NCBI GenBank assembly: GCA_947504185.1
Contig: CANNGJ010000024.1
Coordinates: forward strand, 1-41,954
Length of the DNA: 41,954 nucleotides
Source: an uncultured Tenacibaculum sp.
GTDB taxonomy: Bacteria > Bacteroidota > Bacteroidia > Flavobacteriales > Flavobacteriaceae
Direction of reading: 5' to 3'
This document shows positions 41,794 to 41,954 of this stretch, one piece after another. The first letter of the stretch is position 1. The number at the start of each line of letters is the position of its first letter. A program made the translations under genes and the position numbers. Under the pieces are notes generated by a model. That model worked only from the letters and a program-made list of their open reading frames with translations. It did not search any database and was not told the origin of the DNA.

Positions 41794-41866
41794 AGTCATG
41801 GTCGGAAGAAAAAATCTTCCGACTTTTTTATTTTCCGTCGGTTATAATTTTGGCTTTAATTATTTG
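41793..41866. repeat. Right copy of the 74-bp perfect inverted repeat
   Basis: Exact reverse complement of bases 1-74 with no mismatch. Unlike the left copy it lies inside the window, 88 bases from the end, so its outer boundary could be tested if sequence left of base 1 were known. It carries the terminator at 41801-41834. Confidence 0.95.
41801..41834 (+). terminator. Terminator of the beta-barrel gene
   Basis: GTCGGAAG (41801-41808) pairs with CTTCCGAC (41816-41823), loop AAAAAAT, followed by TTTTTTATTTT. It lies 50 bases after the stop codon and inside the 74-bp repeat. Confidence 0.88.
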
Positions 41867-41927
41867 ATTATCAGTTGATTACTTTGTTTTTGTGGTGTAA
41901 TTTTCGTATCTTATTATCTGATAATCA
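41865..41927. promoter_or_regulatory. 10-bp inverted repeat upstream of the edge gene
   Basis: TGATTATCAG (41865-41874) is the exact reverse complement of CTGATAATCA (41918-41927), 43 bases apart. The pair frames the region where a promoter for the gene at 41935 would lie, so it might be an operator pair. In such AT-rich DNA chance is also possible. Confidence 0.35.
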
Positions 41928-41934
41928 ATATATT

Positions 41935-41954
41935 ATGTCGGTATTTAAAGATCA
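41935..41954 (+). CDS. Start of a truncated gene at the window edge
   Basis: ATG at 41935 opens the frame MSVFKD and runs off the window. It is preceded by an AT-rich gap of 68 bases after the inverted repeat, without a clear -7 box. Six codons are too few to assign a family. Confidence 0.4.

Noticed and set aside
1..41954. tRNA, rRNA or CRISPR array
   Set aside because: No tRNA-like cloverleaf with a CCA-adjacent acceptor, no rRNA sequence and no regularly spaced direct repeats were seen in the gaps; a tRNAscan-SE run would settle it.

Overview
The window is ordinary chromosome of a marine-type member of the Flavobacteriaceae (Bacteroidota). Tenacibaculum or Polaribacter relatives are plausible, but the genus is inferred and not proven. 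The case rests on very AT-rich DNA with AAA/GAA/TTA-rich codons, promoter -7 elements of the Bacteroidota form TAnnTTTG in many gaps, no clear Shine-Dalgarno sequences, and typical flavobacterial families (PG_1098-like methyltransferase, OmpH, SPOR protein, DUF2461, orphan acyl-CoA reductase). I saw no phage, plasmid, CRISPR, rRNA or tRNA genes. Apart from the first 342 bases, no gap exceeds about 205 bases.

Layout. 1-342: an inverted-repeat end, then a complete histidine attenuator (a 17-codon leader peptide with four His codons, and mutually exclusive hairpins). 343-7320: histidine operon hisG-D-C-B-H-A-F-IE, all on +, nearly every junction overlapping or tight. The one wide gap (hisH-hisA) holds a degraded dispersed repeat. 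7321-9530: a small accessory island on - (Crp/Fnr regulator, alpha/beta hydrolase, four-helix membrane protein). It is bounded by two structured palindromic elements that share end boxes and lie in opposite orientation. 9604-12298 (+): Methyltransf_32-type methyltransferase, a second Crp/Fnr regulator and a DMT exporter. 12273-21605 (-): a run of ten genes, acyl-CoA reductase, serC, serA, DUF1015, YggS, exonuclease/GIY-YIG fusion, ion channel with zinc ribbon, miaA, OmpH and DUF1853. 21677-23994 (+): two-cluster ferredoxin, ychF, DUF2461. 23986-25323 (-): MATE exporter. 25426-28059 (+): thioesterase, DEAD-box helicase, TRIC-type channel, MaoC hydratase. 28113-32824: small membrane protein, LysM protein, RsmB-like methyltransferase, recG. 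32834-34029 (+): methyltransferase and a secreted protein. 34108-40785 (-): threefold-repeat outer-membrane protein, SPOR protein, YdeP-type molybdoenzyme with fdhD, PG_1098-like methyltransferase. 40885-41751 (+): beta-barrel protein. A new gene starts at the right edge.

The genes cover core metabolism (His and Ser synthesis), RNA modification and repair (MiaA, RsmB-like, DEAD helicase, RecG) and the cell envelope. The least expected structure is not coding. (1) The first 74 bases recur as a perfect inverted copy at 41793-41866, so almost the whole window lies between inverted repeats. (2) The his attenuator is unusually clear. (3) The island's bounding elements look like ends of a mobile cassette. 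Several -7 boxes also sit so close to start codons that those mRNAs would be nearly leaderless.
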